Notes under the pieces: model-generated
Database searches by the model: none
Told to the model about the DNA's origin: nothing
What the model saw: only the letters and a program-made list of their open reading frames with translations
Shown: positions 17,941 to 29,666 of the stretch, in pieces
Layout: each line of letters opens with the position of its first letter
How positions within the stretch are numbered: the first letter of the stretch is position 1
From: Locusta migratoria
Lineage: Eukaryota; Arthropoda; Insecta; Orthoptera; Acrididae
Direction: 5' to 3'
DNA length: 64,000 nt
Assembly (NCBI GenBank): GCA_026315105.1
Contig: JAOYRU010000053.1
Span: 124,001-188,000, forward strand
Translations under genes and position numbers: made by a program

Positions 17941-19383
17941 ATGAGTACACCGGTTCCAAGAAAAAATACACTGTGCTTCGAATTTGAAAAGTCGTCACGA
18001 AGAGTTCAACCGACTTCATTGGAGATACATGACTGGATTGAGGATGTAATCGGCATCACGACTGATCAAGTACATACGGCGTATTATGATACAGATGTTT
18101 ACTGCTTCTTCGTAAAACTGTACAACCCTGTACTGATGGATAAGATTGTGATGAAATTTGGAGGAAAGGCTGAATTTCAACATCGGGATTCCTCGGTGAG
18201 TACCGTTCTGATTTATAATGCTGCCATCGAGTACAAAAATGTTCGCGTGTTTAACTTGCCTCCTGAGGTTGAAAATTGTTATTTAGCTGAAGCACTTAGA
18301 AATTACGGGGATGTCAAATCGATCCGTAACGAACGGTGGTCTAAGTTACACAGGTTACAGTGTTTTAGTGGCGTCAGATCGGTAGAGATGCATGTTAGAA
18401 ATAATATCCCTTCAAATCTGATAGTCGGTGGTTACAAGGCTCACATTACTTACGAGGGACAAGTAGGAACTTGTTTTTTATGCAACGAAAGTGGTCACGA
18501 ACGGACGGCTTGTCCTAAGCGTGTGGTCGTTCTTAAAAGTTCCTTACAGCAACGCAAAAAACTTACGTTAGCTGAGTTGATGGTAGGCAATCAATCGGCA
18601 GATAATGTTGAGGCTCCCACTAATGAACGCTTGGTACAGGAATCCCCAGTTTCAGCAGTAGAATTTCCACCACTACCACCAAAATCTGATGTAAATAATA
18701 CAGCTCATGTTAGTGGCGTGCTGCTTGTTAATAACAAGAAACGTCGGACATGTGACGAACCGAGTTCTGATGATAATGTACACGACTTAGGACAGGTTGC
18801 GCCGCAAATTGAATCCACTGCTCCTACACCTGAACCGTCTGCTCCGATCACATCTGCGGTAGCATTAGAGGATGCGGTTGCGGTTGAGAAGCAGGAAAAA
18901 ATGCAGGTGGAGGTCGAGCCGCAACAGTTGGCTACAGTGTTGACAAGCTCGCCGGAGCGTGTCGCACAAAGTAAACATGTAGCGTGTACACAAGCTAGTG
19001 CCCGCGATACACAACACGCGGAAAGTTCTGATGGTAAACAGACTGCAAGTCGTCTTTCCCCAAACAATAACAAGCAAGGGGCGGGGCCTGCTGTTACCAA
19101 ACAAACACTTAGTGACACGGAACATACACGTAAAGGGGTTTTAGCGCCACTTCCGACGCCTTCACAGAAAGCTGTGCACGCGCGTATGGATCTGGATGTT
19201 GACCTGGACCCTCCAACATCTCCGTCTGCTGAAACATTCGTGAACAGTGGACGGCGTAAAACTAAAGTCCAACCAAATGTGAACGCTGTCAGAAAGAAAC
19301 ATTCCACCTCAGACACAAAAGACAGTAAAACTGTCGGCTCAAAAGACGACTCACGTGACGTAACAGAAATGGACTTGGCTTAA
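17941..19383 (+). CDS. ORF1: Retrotransposon ORF1 protein, CCHC zinc-knuckle RNA-binding (copy 2)
   Basis: 480 aa, same translation as the copy-1 ORF1, with the zinc knuckle at residues 178-191 and the same start choice (aacaATG). There are no stops or frameshifts. Its identity to copy 1 over the whole length fits recent duplication of the surrounding array, or an assembly duplication. Confidence 0.88.
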   Translation: MSTPVPRKNTLCFEFEKSSRRVQPTSLEIHDWIEDVIGITTDQVHTAYYDTDVYCFFVKLYNPVLMDKIVMKFGGKAEFQHRDSSVSTVLIYNAAIEYKNVRVFNLPPEVENCYLAEALRNYGDVKSIRNERWSKLHRLQCFSGVRSVEMHVRNNIPSNLIVGGYKAHITYEGQVGTCFLCNESGHERTACPKRVVVLKSSLQQRKKLTLAELMVGNQSADNVEAPTNERLVQESPVSAVEFPPLPPKSDVNNTAHVSGVLLVNNKKRRTCDEPSSDDNVHDLGQVAPQIESTAPTPEPSAPITSAVALEDAVAVEKQEKMQVEVEPQQLATVLTSSPERVAQSKHVACTQASARDTQHAESSDGKQTASRLSPNNNKQGAGPAVTKQTLSDTEHTRKGVLAPLPTPSQKAVHARMDLDVDLDPPTSPSAETFVNSGRRKTKVQPNVNAVRKKHSTSDTKDSKTVGSKDDSRDVTEMDLA

Positions 19384-19431
19384 GGACAAACTTTCTTTCT
19401 CCTTGTAATTTTTGATTAATTTACTGTACAT

Positions 19432-22400
19432 ATGACACAAGCGTATACGTTTGTCTCGCTGAATATAAATAAGATTACTTCGGCATTAAAACTAGCCTCT
19501 CTGCGTGAGTTTATTTATGATTCAGGCGCAGATATTGTTTTCTTACAAGAAGTGCGTATATTAAATTTATCTGTAACCGGTTTTAGAACGATAGCTAACG
19601 TGGCTCCAGAAGCGGGTACAGGCACAGCTATTTTATTGCGGGAGGGCATTCCAGCTAATGATATCGAGTTATTAGAATCGGGACGAGGGATTAGCTGTAG
19701 AATATATGATGTAACACTGATTAATTTATACGCTCCGTCAGGTAGCAGCAACAAAGCAGAGAGATCACTCTTCTTTAAAGAAGAAATTATTTATCTCCTC
19801 AGACGGTGTCCTGTAAACGTTTTAATGGGAGGTGACTTCAACTGCGTGTTACACGCCAAAGACCAGTTTCCCCATTTTAATTACTGCAAAGAACTACATG
19901 AGCTTGTCCGCAATCTACAGCTAAAAGACTCGTGGGAACATAAGTTTCCCACGCAGGTAAAATTTACGTTTTTTACTTCAACATCGAGCAGCCGATTAGA
20001 TAGAATATATGTATCCAACGGTATCAGTGAAAGGATTCTATCAGTGGATGTCATTCCAGCTTATTTTTCTGATCATTGTGCCTTTTCCCTAACTATTAAT
20101 CTAGATAAACAACCGGCCAAACGTTTCCGATCCCCATGGATGCTGAACACCTCGCATCTCACAGACAGTGACATAGACGACGTTGTCACCAGTACTTGGA
20201 ACATGTGTCTCCGATCAATTACTAACTATGCGTCTAAAGCCGAATGGTGGACTCGCGTAGCAAAAAGAAAACTCCGGCAAACTCTAATTTCGTATGGTAT
20301 ACGACGAGCATGGGACACCAAGAAAACGTTTGATTTTTATTATACTGTTTTGCGTGAATTGTACGAAAAATCAGGGGCCGCAGGTACCAACATTACAGAA
20401 ATAAAGCGGGTGAAGGCAAAACTACTGAGTTTAAAACGGCAACAAATGGAAGGTCTAAAGGTTAAGTGCAAACCTAAGTCAGTTACAGAGGATGAGATGA
20501 CATCCTTGTATCACCTAATGAGGCATGTGTCTCGTCGCAGGCGTACATTTATTGACATTTTAGAAACAGATCACGGTGACGTACTCACTGATCAACGGAA
20601 CATTGTGCACGAAATACACCAACATTTCGAAAAAATGTACTCGAGTGAATTAACGGATGACGTGTCTCTTGATAACATGATACGCGTATTTAATAGTGAA
20701 GTAACTCAAGACGAAAATGCGGAAGTTTTATTGGAATTCAGTAGAGACGAAGTTTTTGATTTTATCCTAAATTCGCCGTCACATAAGTCACCTGGCCCGG
20801 ACGGATTACCGAAAGAATTTTATGTTAAGTTTTGGAATGTCATTGGCGGTACCTTTACAGACATTGTCAATGAAATACTAATGGGAGGTCCCGTGCCTGC
20901 TGATTTTAAAGAAGGCAGAATTGTTTTAGTTCCGAAGAAAACAGGTCACAAGACGATTGCAACCCTTCGTCCTATAACTCTAATGAATTTTGATTACAAA
21001 ACGATTGCAAGAGCCCTGAATAATAGATTGACGCCCATCCTAAGGAAAGTAGTAAAGCCACATCAGACCTGCCTATCGGGTAGATCTATAATGTCTTCTA
21101 TTGCAGAATACCGGGATGTTGTCGCAGTAGCAGCAGTGACAAATATCAAATGTGCCATGCTGTTCCTTGACTTCTGTAAAGCTTTCGATCGTGTGAGTCA
21201 TCGTTATTTAATGCGGATACTGCAACAAATAGGACTTGAAGCACGGGTTGTAAGTGTCATCTGTAATATGATTACAAGTATTACTGCTCCAATTACTATT
21301 AACGGACAGCTGACAAAGCCCATCAGAATAGACAGAGGTGTACCACAAGGCAGTCCTCTTTCTATGTCCCTTTTCGTGTTGTCACTTGAGCCACTATTGA
21401 GGAGGCTAAATGAAGATCTATCAGGGCTGACCATATTTGGTGGGAATCTCACAGCCAGGGCCTACGCGGACGACGTTGTAGTACTGTTACGTAGAGAATC
21501 GGATGTGGGAACAATTAAGAACGGAATTGACATTTACTGTCGTGCCTCAGGAGCCAAACTCAGCGAGGGAAAATGTAAACTACTTGACATTAGAGGCTTC
21601 GAAACCGTTAGTGTGTCTTGGGCAACAATGGTGGACAACCACACCACGTTAGGTATAATCATAGATAGATGCCCCTTGAAAATGGCAGCTCAAAATTGGA
21701 GACGTACGATTAATATAGTACAAGGTGCCATCCGAGCAAATAAATGGCGGTCGACAAACCTCATCGAGAAAATTAGAATATTGGATACATATATTCTAAG
21801 CAAAGCGTATTACATAGCACAGGTGTTTCCTATCCCTAAAATGCAGGCTAGGAAAATTATGCAACTTCAAAGTCGGTATGTATGGGAAAATCGTATCTTC
21901 AGGTTAAACCATAGTATAACCACCAAGTCACATCAAGTAGGAGGGCTGGAACTAACGGACATCAGTAGGAAGGCAACTGCACTGTACATTAAACGGACAA
22001 TTGTGACAACCAACAATGAACCACAGACCGTAACATCAAAGCTGTTCCGCGTTGTACGCCCTGCTAGTCTGCAACCGCCCATTGACATACGAAAGTTAAA
22101 CTACAAACTGAAACACATTAGTGAATTTTATCTGGAGACGAGTTACCTCGGTACGAACATTTTACGGAAAACTGCCTTACAAACGAAGCTATTACTGGCC
22201 GAATGGAGGAAAACAGACACTCCAAATCCAGTGGAATTAAAATATAATAACGTAACATGGAGCATAGTGTGGAAAAATATAAGCCTCAAAATTCATTCTT
22301 CCGAGGTCCTTTCATCGTGGTACACGGTCATAAACAACGTAGTGCCAACGAACGAAAAATTAAACCGAATTGGTCTTAGTGATACTCCCAACTGCATCAA

Positions 22401-22755
22401 GTGTGGCCTTATTGACACGCTAAAGCACAGATTTACCTGTTCTGGCCACCTACTGAACTGGAAATGGGTACGCAAGAGATTAGCTTTCCTAACACGAAGT
22501 AGTGAAAACAACTTCACTACTGACATACTGCTCTGGCCTGATACTGCATTCTATCCCCAGACAAAAAACAACACTGTGATGTGGTTACTCGGCCATTACG
22601 TGAATTACATCATTAATCACAAAGGTGATGATAATACCATTGACTTTCAAGATTATATGGTAACCGCATACTGGCATAGGAAACAAATACCCAACATGAA
22701 GAGGGACTTTGGGAATATGTTAAAAATTATATTTGAAGAAACACGACTAGCGTAA
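19432..22755 (+). CDS. ORF2: Retrotransposon ORF2 protein: APE-type endonuclease + reverse transcriptase (copy 2)
   Basis: 1107 aa with the same translation as copy 1, including all endonuclease and reverse transcriptase catalytic residues, YADD at 678-681 and the C-terminal CCHC. The start lies 48 nt after the ORF1 stop in the same frame. Re-initiation or internal entry would be needed, because two TAA codons (19381-19383 and 19417-19419) lie between. Confidence 0.95.
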   Translation: MTQAYTFVSLNINKITSALKLASLREFIYDSGADIVFLQEVRILNLSVTGFRTIANVAPEAGTGTAILLREGIPANDIELLESGRGISCRIYDVTLINLYAPSGSSNKAERSLFFKEEIIYLLRRCPVNVLMGGDFNCVLHAKDQFPHFNYCKELHELVRNLQLKDSWEHKFPTQVKFTFFTSTSSSRLDRIYVSNGISERILSVDVIPAYFSDHCAFSLTINLDKQPAKRFRSPWMLNTSHLTDSDIDDVVTSTWNMCLRSITNYASKAEWWTRVAKRKLRQTLISYGIRRAWDTKKTFDFYYTVLRELYEKSGAAGTNITEIKRVKAKLLSLKRQQMEGLKVKCKPKSVTEDEMTSLYHLMRHVSRRRRTFIDILETDHGDVLTDQRNIVHEIHQHFEKMYSSELTDDVSLDNMIRVFNSEVTQDENAEVLLEFSRDEVFDFILNSPSHKSPGPDGLPKEFYVKFWNVIGGTFTDIVNEILMGGPVPADFKEGRIVLVPKKTGHKTIATLRPITLMNFDYKTIARALNNRLTPILRKVVKPHQTCLSGRSIMSSIAEYRDVVAVAAVTNIKCAMLFLDFCKAFDRVSHRYLMRILQQIGLEARVVSVICNMITSITAPITINGQLTKPIRIDRGVPQGSPLSMSLFVLSLEPLLRRLNEDLSGLTIFGGNLTARAYADDVVVLLRRESDVGTIKNGIDIYCRASGAKLSEGKCKLLDIRGFETVSVSWATMVDNHTTLGIIIDRCPLKMAAQNWRRTINIVQGAIRANKWRSTNLIEKIRILDTYILSKAYYIAQVFPIPKMQARKIMQLQSRYVWENRIFRLNHSITTKSHQVGGLELTDISRKATALYIKRTIVTTNNEPQTVTSKLFRVVRPASLQPPIDIRKLNYKLKHISEFYLETSYLGTNILRKTALQTKLLLAEWRKTDTPNPVELKYNNVTWSIVWKNISLKIHSSEVLSSWYTVINNVVPTNEKLNRIGLSDTPNCIKCGLIDTLKHRFTCSGHLLNWKWVRKRLAFLTRSSENNFTTDILLWPDTAFYPQTKNNTVMWLLGHYVNYIINHKGDDNTIDFQDYMVTAYWHRKQIPNMKRDFGNMLKIIFEETRLA

Positions 22756-22806
22756 TAGAGAAATCAAAAAGTATAAATGGTTAGTTGAGTTTATACTGTT
22801 TAATTT

Positions 22807-22916
22807 CTGTCTGCACTGCTGTGGGGGCGTAACAGCGACTATTATTTTTCGATTTTCTACTGTTTTGGCAATTATTTCTTGTTTTACATTCATTGAAATT
22901 GCTGCTATATTATGAG

Positions 22917-22957
<41 letters not shown>

Positions 22958-25033
22958 ATTGCTGTAGTCTACGTTGGGCGAGGAGCCGCACAGAGCGGCG
23001 GCCGCGAGACGTGGCGCACCGTGGCGTGCAGGGGCAGGGCGCTGCCACCCACTGCACTCCTACATACAGTTCAGTTGCGTTCTGCTGTTTTCATTGCTGT
23101 CTGCACTGCTGTGGGGGCGTAACAGCGACTATTATTTTTCGATTTTCTACTGTTTTTGCAATTATTTCTTGTTTTACTTTCATTGAAATTGCTGCTATTT
23201 TATGAGGGGAAAAAAAAAACATTGCTGTAGTCTACGTTGGGCGAGGAGCCGCACAGAGCGGCGGCCGCGAGACGTGGCGCACCGTGGCGTGCAGGGGCAG
23301 GGCGCTGCCACCCACTGCACTCCTACATACAGTTCAGTTGCGTTCTGCTGTTTTCATTGCTGTCTGCACTGCTGTGGGGGCGTAACAGCGACTATTATTT
23401 TTCGATTTTCTACTGTTTTTGCAATTATTTCTTGTTTTACTTTCATTGAAATTGCTGCTATTTTATGAGGAAAAAAAAAAAAAAAAAAACATTGCTGTAG
23501 TCTACGTTGGGCGAGGAGCCGCACAGAGCGGCGGCCGCGAGACGTGGCGCACCGTGGCGTGCAGGGGCAGGGCGCTGCCACCCACTGCACTCCTACATAC
23601 AGTTCAGTTGCGTTCTGCTGTTTTCATTGCTGTCTGCACTGCTGTGGGGGCGTAACAGCGACTATTATTTTTCGATTTTCTACTGTTTTTGCAATTATTT
23701 CTTGTTTTACTTTCATTGAAATTGCTGCTATTTTATGAGGAAAAAAAAAAAAAAAAAAAACATTGCTGTAGTCTACGTTGGGCGAGGAGCCGCACAGAGC
23801 GGCGGCCGCGAGACGTGGCGCACCGTGGCGTGCAGGGGCAGGGCGCTGCCACCCACTGCACTCCTACATACAGTTCAGTTGCGTTCTGCTGTTTTCATTG
23901 CTGTCTGCACTGCTGTGGGGGCGTAACAGCGACTATTATTTTTCGATTTTCTACTGTTTTTGCAATTATTTCTTGTTTTACTTTCATTGAAATTGCTGCT
24001 ATTTTATGAGGAAAAAAAAAAAAAAAACATTGCTGTAGTCTACGTTGGGCGAGGAGCCGCACAGAGCGGCGGCCGCGAGACGTGGCGCACCGTGGCGTGC
24101 AGGGGCAGGGCGCTGCCACCCACTGCACTCCTACATACAGTTCAGTTGCGTTCTGCTGTTTTCATTGCTGTCTGCACTGCTGTGGGGGCGTAACAGCGAC
24201 TATTATTTTTCGATTTTCTACTGTTTTTGCAATTATTTCTTGTTTTACTTTCATTGAAATTGCTGCTATTTTATGAGGAAAAAAAAAAAAAACATTGCTG
24301 TAGTCTACGTTGGGCGAGGAGCCGCACAGAGCGGCGGCCGCGAGACGTGGCGCACCGTGGCGTGCAGGGGCAGGGCGCTGCCACCCACTGCACTCCTACA
24401 TACAGTTCAGTTGCGTTCTGCTGTTTTCATTGCTGTCTGCACTGCTGTGGGGGCGTAACAGCGACTATTATTTTTCGATTTTCTACTGTTTTTGCAATTA
24501 TTTCTTGTTTTACTTTCATTGAAATTGCTGCTATTTTATGAGGAAAAAAAAAAAAAAAAACATTGCTGTAGTCTACGTTGGGCGAGGAGCCGCACAGAGC
24601 GGCGGCCGCGAGACGTGGCGCACCGTGGCGTGCAGGGGCAGGGCGCTGCCACCCACTGCACTCCTACATACAGTTCAGTTGCGTTCTGCTGTTTTCATTG
24701 CTGTCTGCACTGCTGTGGGGGCGTAACAGCGACTATTATTTTTCGATTTTCTACTGTTTTTGCAATTATTTCTTGTTTTACTTTCATTGAAATTGCTGCT
24801 ATTTTATGAGGAAAAAAAAAAAAAAAAAAACATTGCTGTAGTCTACGTTGGGCGAGGAGCCGCACAGAGCGGCGGCCGCGAGACGTGGCGCACCGTGGCG
24901 TGCAGGGGCAGGGCGCTGCCACCCACTGCACTCCTACATACAGTTCAGTTGCGTTCTGCTGTTTTCATTGCTGTCTGCACTGCTGTGGGGGCGTAACAGC
25001 GACTATTATTTTTCGATTTTCTACTGTTTTTGC
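22807..25033 (+). repeat. Tandem ~250-bp units with internal poly(A) tracts in 3' region of copy 2
   Basis: Same partial unit plus eight units, starting at 22956, 23220, 23490, 23761, 24028, 24293, 24561 and 24831. A tracts between them are 39, 10, 19, 20, 16, 14, 17 and 19, then terminal A16. The unit count and the order of long and short tracts match copy 1, with differences of at most one base per tract. Confidence 0.93.
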
Positions 25034-25046
25034 AAAAAAAAAAAAA

Positions 25047-25053
25047 AAATAGC
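25047..25053 (+). repeat. Target-site duplication, 3' side of retrotransposon copy 2
   Basis: aaatagc merging with the A16 tail, identical to copy 1. Confidence 0.7.
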
Positions 25054-25115
25054 TCAGTTGGGAGAGCGTTAGACTGAAGATCTAAAGGTCACTGGTTCGA
25101 TCCCGGGTTTCGGCA
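25050..25115 (+). pseudogene. tRNA-Phe 3' fragment, unit 13 (after retrotransposon)
   Basis: Nucleotides 8-73 with A49, identical to the unit 6 fragment; boxes A and B remain. Confidence 0.9.
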
Positions 25116-25332
25116 TACGTTTCTTTTTAAGCCATCGACAGTGGCATTACCCTGCGACCGCGTTACCGTCCCTACAACTGAGAACAAACTTGACACCCTC
25201 CTGTAGCTGTTTCTGCGTGTCTAGTTGTACACCAAACAAGCCAGCAAGCGAAACACAGTACTTATTCACAAGCCGCATCTTGGCCTCACCTCGTGAACAC
25301 TAGGCAAGTTTTATCGAAAGCTTTGCTCCACC

Positions 25333-25414
25333 GCAGTCGTGGCCGAGTGGTTAAGGCGTCTGACTTGAAATCAGATTCCCTCTGGGAGCGTAGGTTCGAG
25401 TCCTGCCGACTGCG
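25333..25414 (+). tRNA. tRNA-Ser-TGA: tRNA-Ser(TGA), unit 13
   Basis: Type-B spacer with the gaccgcg variant of unit 6; 82-nt consensus. Confidence 0.96.
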
Positions 25415-25893
25415 AAAATTTTCTCTTCCTCCATTGACAGACATGTAGTGGCAACTTTGGTGGTGCTTTTCCGCTAAACTGGCGGCTCACAAGTAAACCG
25501 CTGTCTTTTCTGGCTCCATGATGCTGCGCTCCAGTTCTGTCCAGAAGGCAATGCAGCTCATCTGCGCCGTCGTCCGCCAGATGTCCCTGAAAACGCCACT
25601 ACACTGAACACTAACGTTTTGTTTATTTTAGCGTGCAGTCGATAACAGCCCAGTGTTTAATTTGCATGTGTCTAATTCGATTGCATTATCATGGGTATCT
25701 GCTGGATTCAGCCACTTACGCAGTCAACACTCTATTCTCTCTTGTGCATCGTTCTCTGCAAGCCATTTGCCCTGTGCAGTGATAAAAGAGGCTTTTTCCT
25801 AGCGTCAGCGTGGCGTCAGATGAAGTCATCGAAGTCAATAACAAACGACTCTGCACGCATGGAAGCAGTGGAAAAGCAAGCACAACGACGTCA

Positions 25894-25966
25894 GCCGAAA
25901 TAGCTCAGTTGGGAGAGCGTTAGACTGAAGATCTAAAGGTCCCTGGTTCGATCCCGGGTTTCGGCA
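25894..25966 (+). tRNA. tRNA-Phe-GAA: tRNA-Phe(GAA), unit 14, type B
   Basis: Canonical 73-nt form; counterpart of unit 7. Confidence 0.96.
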
Positions 25967-26183
25967 TACGTTTCTTTTTAAGCCATCGACAGTGGCATTA
26001 CCCTGCGACCGTGTTACCGTCCCTACAACTGAGAACAAACTTGACACCCTCCTGTAGCTGTTTCTGCGTGTCTAGTTGTACACCAAACAAGCCAGCAAGC
26101 GAAACACAGTACTTATTCACAAGCCGCATCTTGGCCTCACCTCGTGAACACTAGGCAAGTTTTATCGAAAGCTTTGCTCCACC

Positions 26184-26265
26184 GCAGTCGTGGCCGAGTG
26201 GTTAAGGCGTCTGACTTGAAATCAGATTCCCTCTGGGAGCGTAGGTTCGAGTCCTGCCGACTGCG
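26184..26265 (+). tRNA. tRNA-Ser-TGA: tRNA-Ser(TGA), unit 14
   Basis: Type-B spacer; 82-nt consensus. Confidence 0.96.
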
Positions 26266-26744
26266 AAAATTTTCTCTTCCTCCATTGACAGACATGTAGT
26301 GGCAACTTTGGTGGTGCTTTTCCGCTAAACTGGCGGCTCACAAGTAAACCGCTGTCTTTTCTGGCTCCATGATGCTGCGCTCCAGTTCTGTCCAGAAGGC
26401 AATGCAGCTCATCTGCGCCGTCGTCCGCCAGATGTCCCTGAAAACGCCACTACACTGAACACTAACGTTTTGTTTATTTTAGCGTGCAGTCGATAACAGC
26501 CCAGTGTTTAATTTGCATGTGTCTAATTCGATTGCATTATCATGGGTATCTGCTGGATTCAGCCACTTACGCAGTCAACACTCTATTCTCTCTTGTGCAT
26601 CGTTCTCTGCAAGCCATTTGCCCTGTGCAGTGATAAAAGAGGCTTTTTCCTAGCGTCAGCGTGGCGTCAGATGAAGTCATCGAAGTCAATAACAAACGAC
26701 TCTGCACGCATGGAAGCAGTGGAAAATCAAGCACAACGACGTCA

Positions 26745-26818
26745 GCCGAAATAGCTCAGTTGGGAGAGCGTTAGACTGAAGATCTAAAGGTCACTGGTTC
26801 GATCCCGGGGATTCGGCA
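26745..26818 (+). tRNA. tRNA-Phe-GAA: tRNA-Phe(GAA), unit 15, type A
   Basis: 74-nt aberrant form; counterpart of unit 8. Confidence 0.8.
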
Positions 26819-27031
26819 TACGTTTCTTTTTAAGCCATCGACAGTGGCATTACCCTGCGACCGTGTTACCGTCTCTACAACTGAGAAAAAACTTGACACC
26901 CTCCTGTAGCTGTTTCTGCGTGTCTAGTTCTACACTAGACAAGCAAGCGAAACACAGTACTTATTCACAAGCTGCATCTTGGCCTCACCTTATGAACACT
27001 AGGCAAGTTTTATAGAAAACTTTGCTCCACC

Positions 27032-27113
27032 GCAGTCGTGGCCGAGTGGTTAAGGCGTCTGACTTGAAATCAGATTCCCTCTGGGAGCGTAGGTTCGAGT
27101 CCTGCCGACTGCG
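27032..27113 (+). tRNA. tRNA-Ser-TGA: tRNA-Ser(TGA), unit 15
   Basis: Type-A spacer; 82-nt consensus. Confidence 0.96.
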
Positions 27114-27592
27114 AAAATTTTCTCTTCCTCCATTGACAGACATGTAGTGGCACCTTTGGTGGTGCTTTTCCGCTAAACTGGCGGCTCACAAGTAAACCGC
27201 TGTCTTTTCTGGCTCCATGATGCTGCGCTCCAGTTCTGTCCAGAAGGCAATGCAGCTCATCTGCGCCGTCGTCCGCCAGATGTCCCTGAAAACGCCACTA
27301 CACTGAACACTAACGTTTTGTTTATTTTAGCGTGCAGTCGATAACAGCCCAGTGTTTAATTTGCATGTGTCTAATTCGATTGCATTATCATGGGTATCTG
27401 CTGGATTCAGCCACTTACGCAGTCAACACTCTATTCTCTCTTGTGCATCGTTCTCTGCAAGCCATTTGCCCTGTGCAGTGATAAAAGAGGCTTTTTCCTA
27501 GCGTCAGCGTGGCGTCAGATGAAGTCATCGAAGTCAATAACAAACGACTCTGCACGCATGGAAGCAGTGGAAAAGCAAGCACAACGACGTCA

Positions 27593-27665
27593 GCCGAAAT
27601 AGCTCAGTTGGGAGAGCGTTAGACTGAAGATCTAAAGGTCCCTGGTTCGATCCCGGGTTTCGGCA
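27593..27665 (+). tRNA. tRNA-Phe-GAA: tRNA-Phe(GAA), unit 16, type B
   Basis: Canonical 73-nt form; counterpart of unit 9. Confidence 0.96.
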
Positions 27666-27882
27666 TACGTTTCTTTTTAAGCCATCGACAGTGGCATTAC
27701 CCTGCGACCGTGTTACCGTCCCTACAACTGAGAACAAACTTGACACCCTCCTGTAGCTGTTTCTGCGTGTCTAGTTGTACACCAAACAAGCCAGCAAGCG
27801 AAACACAGTACTTATTCACAAGCCGCATCTTGGCCTCACCTCGTGAACACTAGGCAAGTTTTATCGAAAGCTTTGCTCCACC

Positions 27883-27964
27883 GCAGTCGTGGCCGAGTGG
27901 TTAAGGCGTCTGACTTGAAATCAGATTCCCTCTGGGAGCGTAGGTTCGAGTCCTGCCGACTGCG
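27883..27964 (+). tRNA. tRNA-Ser-TGA: tRNA-Ser(TGA), unit 16
   Basis: Type-B spacer; 82-nt consensus. Confidence 0.96.
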
Positions 27965-28443
27965 AAAATTTTCTCTTCCTCCATTGACAGACATGTAGTG
28001 GCAACTTTGGTGGTGCTTTTCCGCTAAACTGGCGGCTCACAAGTAAACCGCTGTCTTTTCTGGCTCCATGATGCTGCGCTCCAGTTCTGTCCAGAAGGCA
28101 ATGCAGCTCATCTGCGCCGTCGTCCGCCAGATGTCCCTGAAAACGCCACTACACTGAACACTAACGTTTTGTTTATTTTAGCGTGCAGTCGATAACAGCC
28201 CAGTGTTTAATTTGCATGTGTCTAATTCGATTGCATTATCATGGGTATCTGCTGGATTCAGCCACTTACGCAGTCAACACTCTATTCTCTCTTGTGCATC
28301 GTTCTCTGCAAGCCATTTGCCCTGTGCAGTGATAAAAGAGGCTTTTTCCTAGCGTCAGCGTGGCGTCAGATGAAGTCATCGAAGTCAATAACAAACGACT
28401 CTGCACGCATGGAAGCAGTGGAAAAGCAAGCACAACGACGTCA

Positions 28444-28516
28444 GCCGAAATAGCTCAGTTGGGAGAGCGTTAGACTGAAGATCTAAAGGTCCCTGGTTCG
28501 ATCCCGGGTTTCGGCA
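28444..28516 (+). tRNA. tRNA-Phe-GAA: tRNA-Phe(GAA), unit 17, type B
   Basis: Canonical 73-nt form; counterpart of unit 10. Confidence 0.96.
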
Positions 28517-28733
28517 TACGTTTCTTTTTAAGCCATCGACAGTGGCATTACCCTGCGACCGTGTTACCGTCCCTACAACTGAGAACAAACTTGACACCCT
28601 CCTGTAGCTGTTTCTGCGTGTCTAGTTGTACACCAAACAAGCCAGCAAGCGAAACACAGTACTTATTCACAAGCCGCATCTTGGCCTCACCTCGTGAACA
28701 CTAGGCAAGTTTTATCGAAAGCTTTGCTCCACC

Positions 28734-28815
28734 GCAGTCGTGGCCGAGTGGTTAAGGCGTCTGACTTGAAATCAGATTCCCTCTGGGAGCGTAGGTTCGA
28801 GTCCTGCCGACTGCG
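28734..28815 (+). tRNA. tRNA-Ser-TGA: tRNA-Ser(TGA), unit 17
   Basis: Type-B spacer; 82-nt consensus. Confidence 0.96.
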
Positions 28816-29294
28816 AAAATTTTCTCTTCCTCCATTGACAGACATGTAGTGGCAACTTTGGTGGTGCTTTTCCGCTAAACTGGCGGCTCACAAGTAAACC
28901 GCTGTCTTTTCTGGCTCCATGATGCTGCGCTCCAGTTCTGTCCAGAAGGCAATGCAGCTCATCTGCGCCGTCGTCCGCCAGATGTCCCTGAAAACGCCAC
29001 TACACTGAACACTAACGTTTTGTTTATTTTAGCGTGCAGTCGATAACAGCCCAGTGTTTAATTTGCATGTGTCTAATTCGATTGCATTATCATGGGTATC
29101 TGCTGGATTCAGCCACTTACGCAGTCAACACTCTATTCTCTCTTGTGCATCGTTCTCTGCAAGCCATTTGCCCTGTGCAGTGATAAAAGAGGCTTTTTCC
29201 TAGCGTCAGCGTGGCGTCAGATGAAGTCATCGAAGTCAATAACAAACGACTCTGCACGCATGGAAGCAGTGGAAAAGCAAGCACAACGACGTCA

Positions 29295-29367
29295 GCCGAA
29301 ATAGCTCAGTTGGGAGAGCGTTAGACTGAAGATCTAAAGGTCCCTGGTTCGATCCCGGGTTTCGGCA
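29295..29367 (+). tRNA. tRNA-Phe-GAA: tRNA-Phe(GAA), unit 18, type B*
   Basis: Canonical 73-nt form; counterpart of unit 11. Confidence 0.96.
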
Positions 29368-29584
29368 TACGTTTCTTTTTAAGCCATCGACAGTGGCATT
29401 ACCCTGCGACCGTGTTACCGTCCCTACAACTGAGAACAAACTTGACACCCTCCTGTAGCTGTTTCTGCGTGTCTAGTTGTACACCAAACAAGCCAGCAAG
29501 CGAAACACAGTACATATTCACAAGCCGCACCTTGGCCTCACCTCGTGAACACTAGGCAAGTTTTATCGAAAGCTTTGCTCCACC

Positions 29585-29666
29585 GCAGTCGTGGCCGAGT
29601 GGTTAAGGCGTCTGACTTGAAATCAGATTCCCTCTGGGAGCGTAGGTTCGAGTCCTGCCGACTGCG
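29585..29666 (+). tRNA. tRNA-Ser-TGA: tRNA-Ser(TGA), unit 18
   Basis: B* spacer; 82-nt consensus. Confidence 0.96.

Larger units (their letters stand above)
17749..25049 (+). mobile_element. Non-LTR retrotransposon, L1/Tx1-like, inserted in tRNA-Phe of unit 13 (copy 2)
   Basis: Occupies the same base position in tRNA-Phe as copy 1 and has the same layout: ORF1 17941-19383, ORF2 19432-22755, 3' region 22756-25033 and A16 tail. The target duplication aaatagc is at 17742-17748 and 25047-25053. Both ORFs translate identically to those of copy 1. The differences I found are one base in the sixth 3' unit (gcggcgg here, gcggcag at 11075-11081) and one-base changes in several poly(A) tracts. The shared downstream array variants indicate copying by array duplication rather than a second insertion. 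Confidence 0.92.

Noticed and set aside
17749..25049. Copy 2 as an independent second insertion proving site specificity
   Set aside because: Identical ORFs, identical 3' unit count and shared downstream array variants point to duplication of one insertion, so it cannot be counted as a second event.
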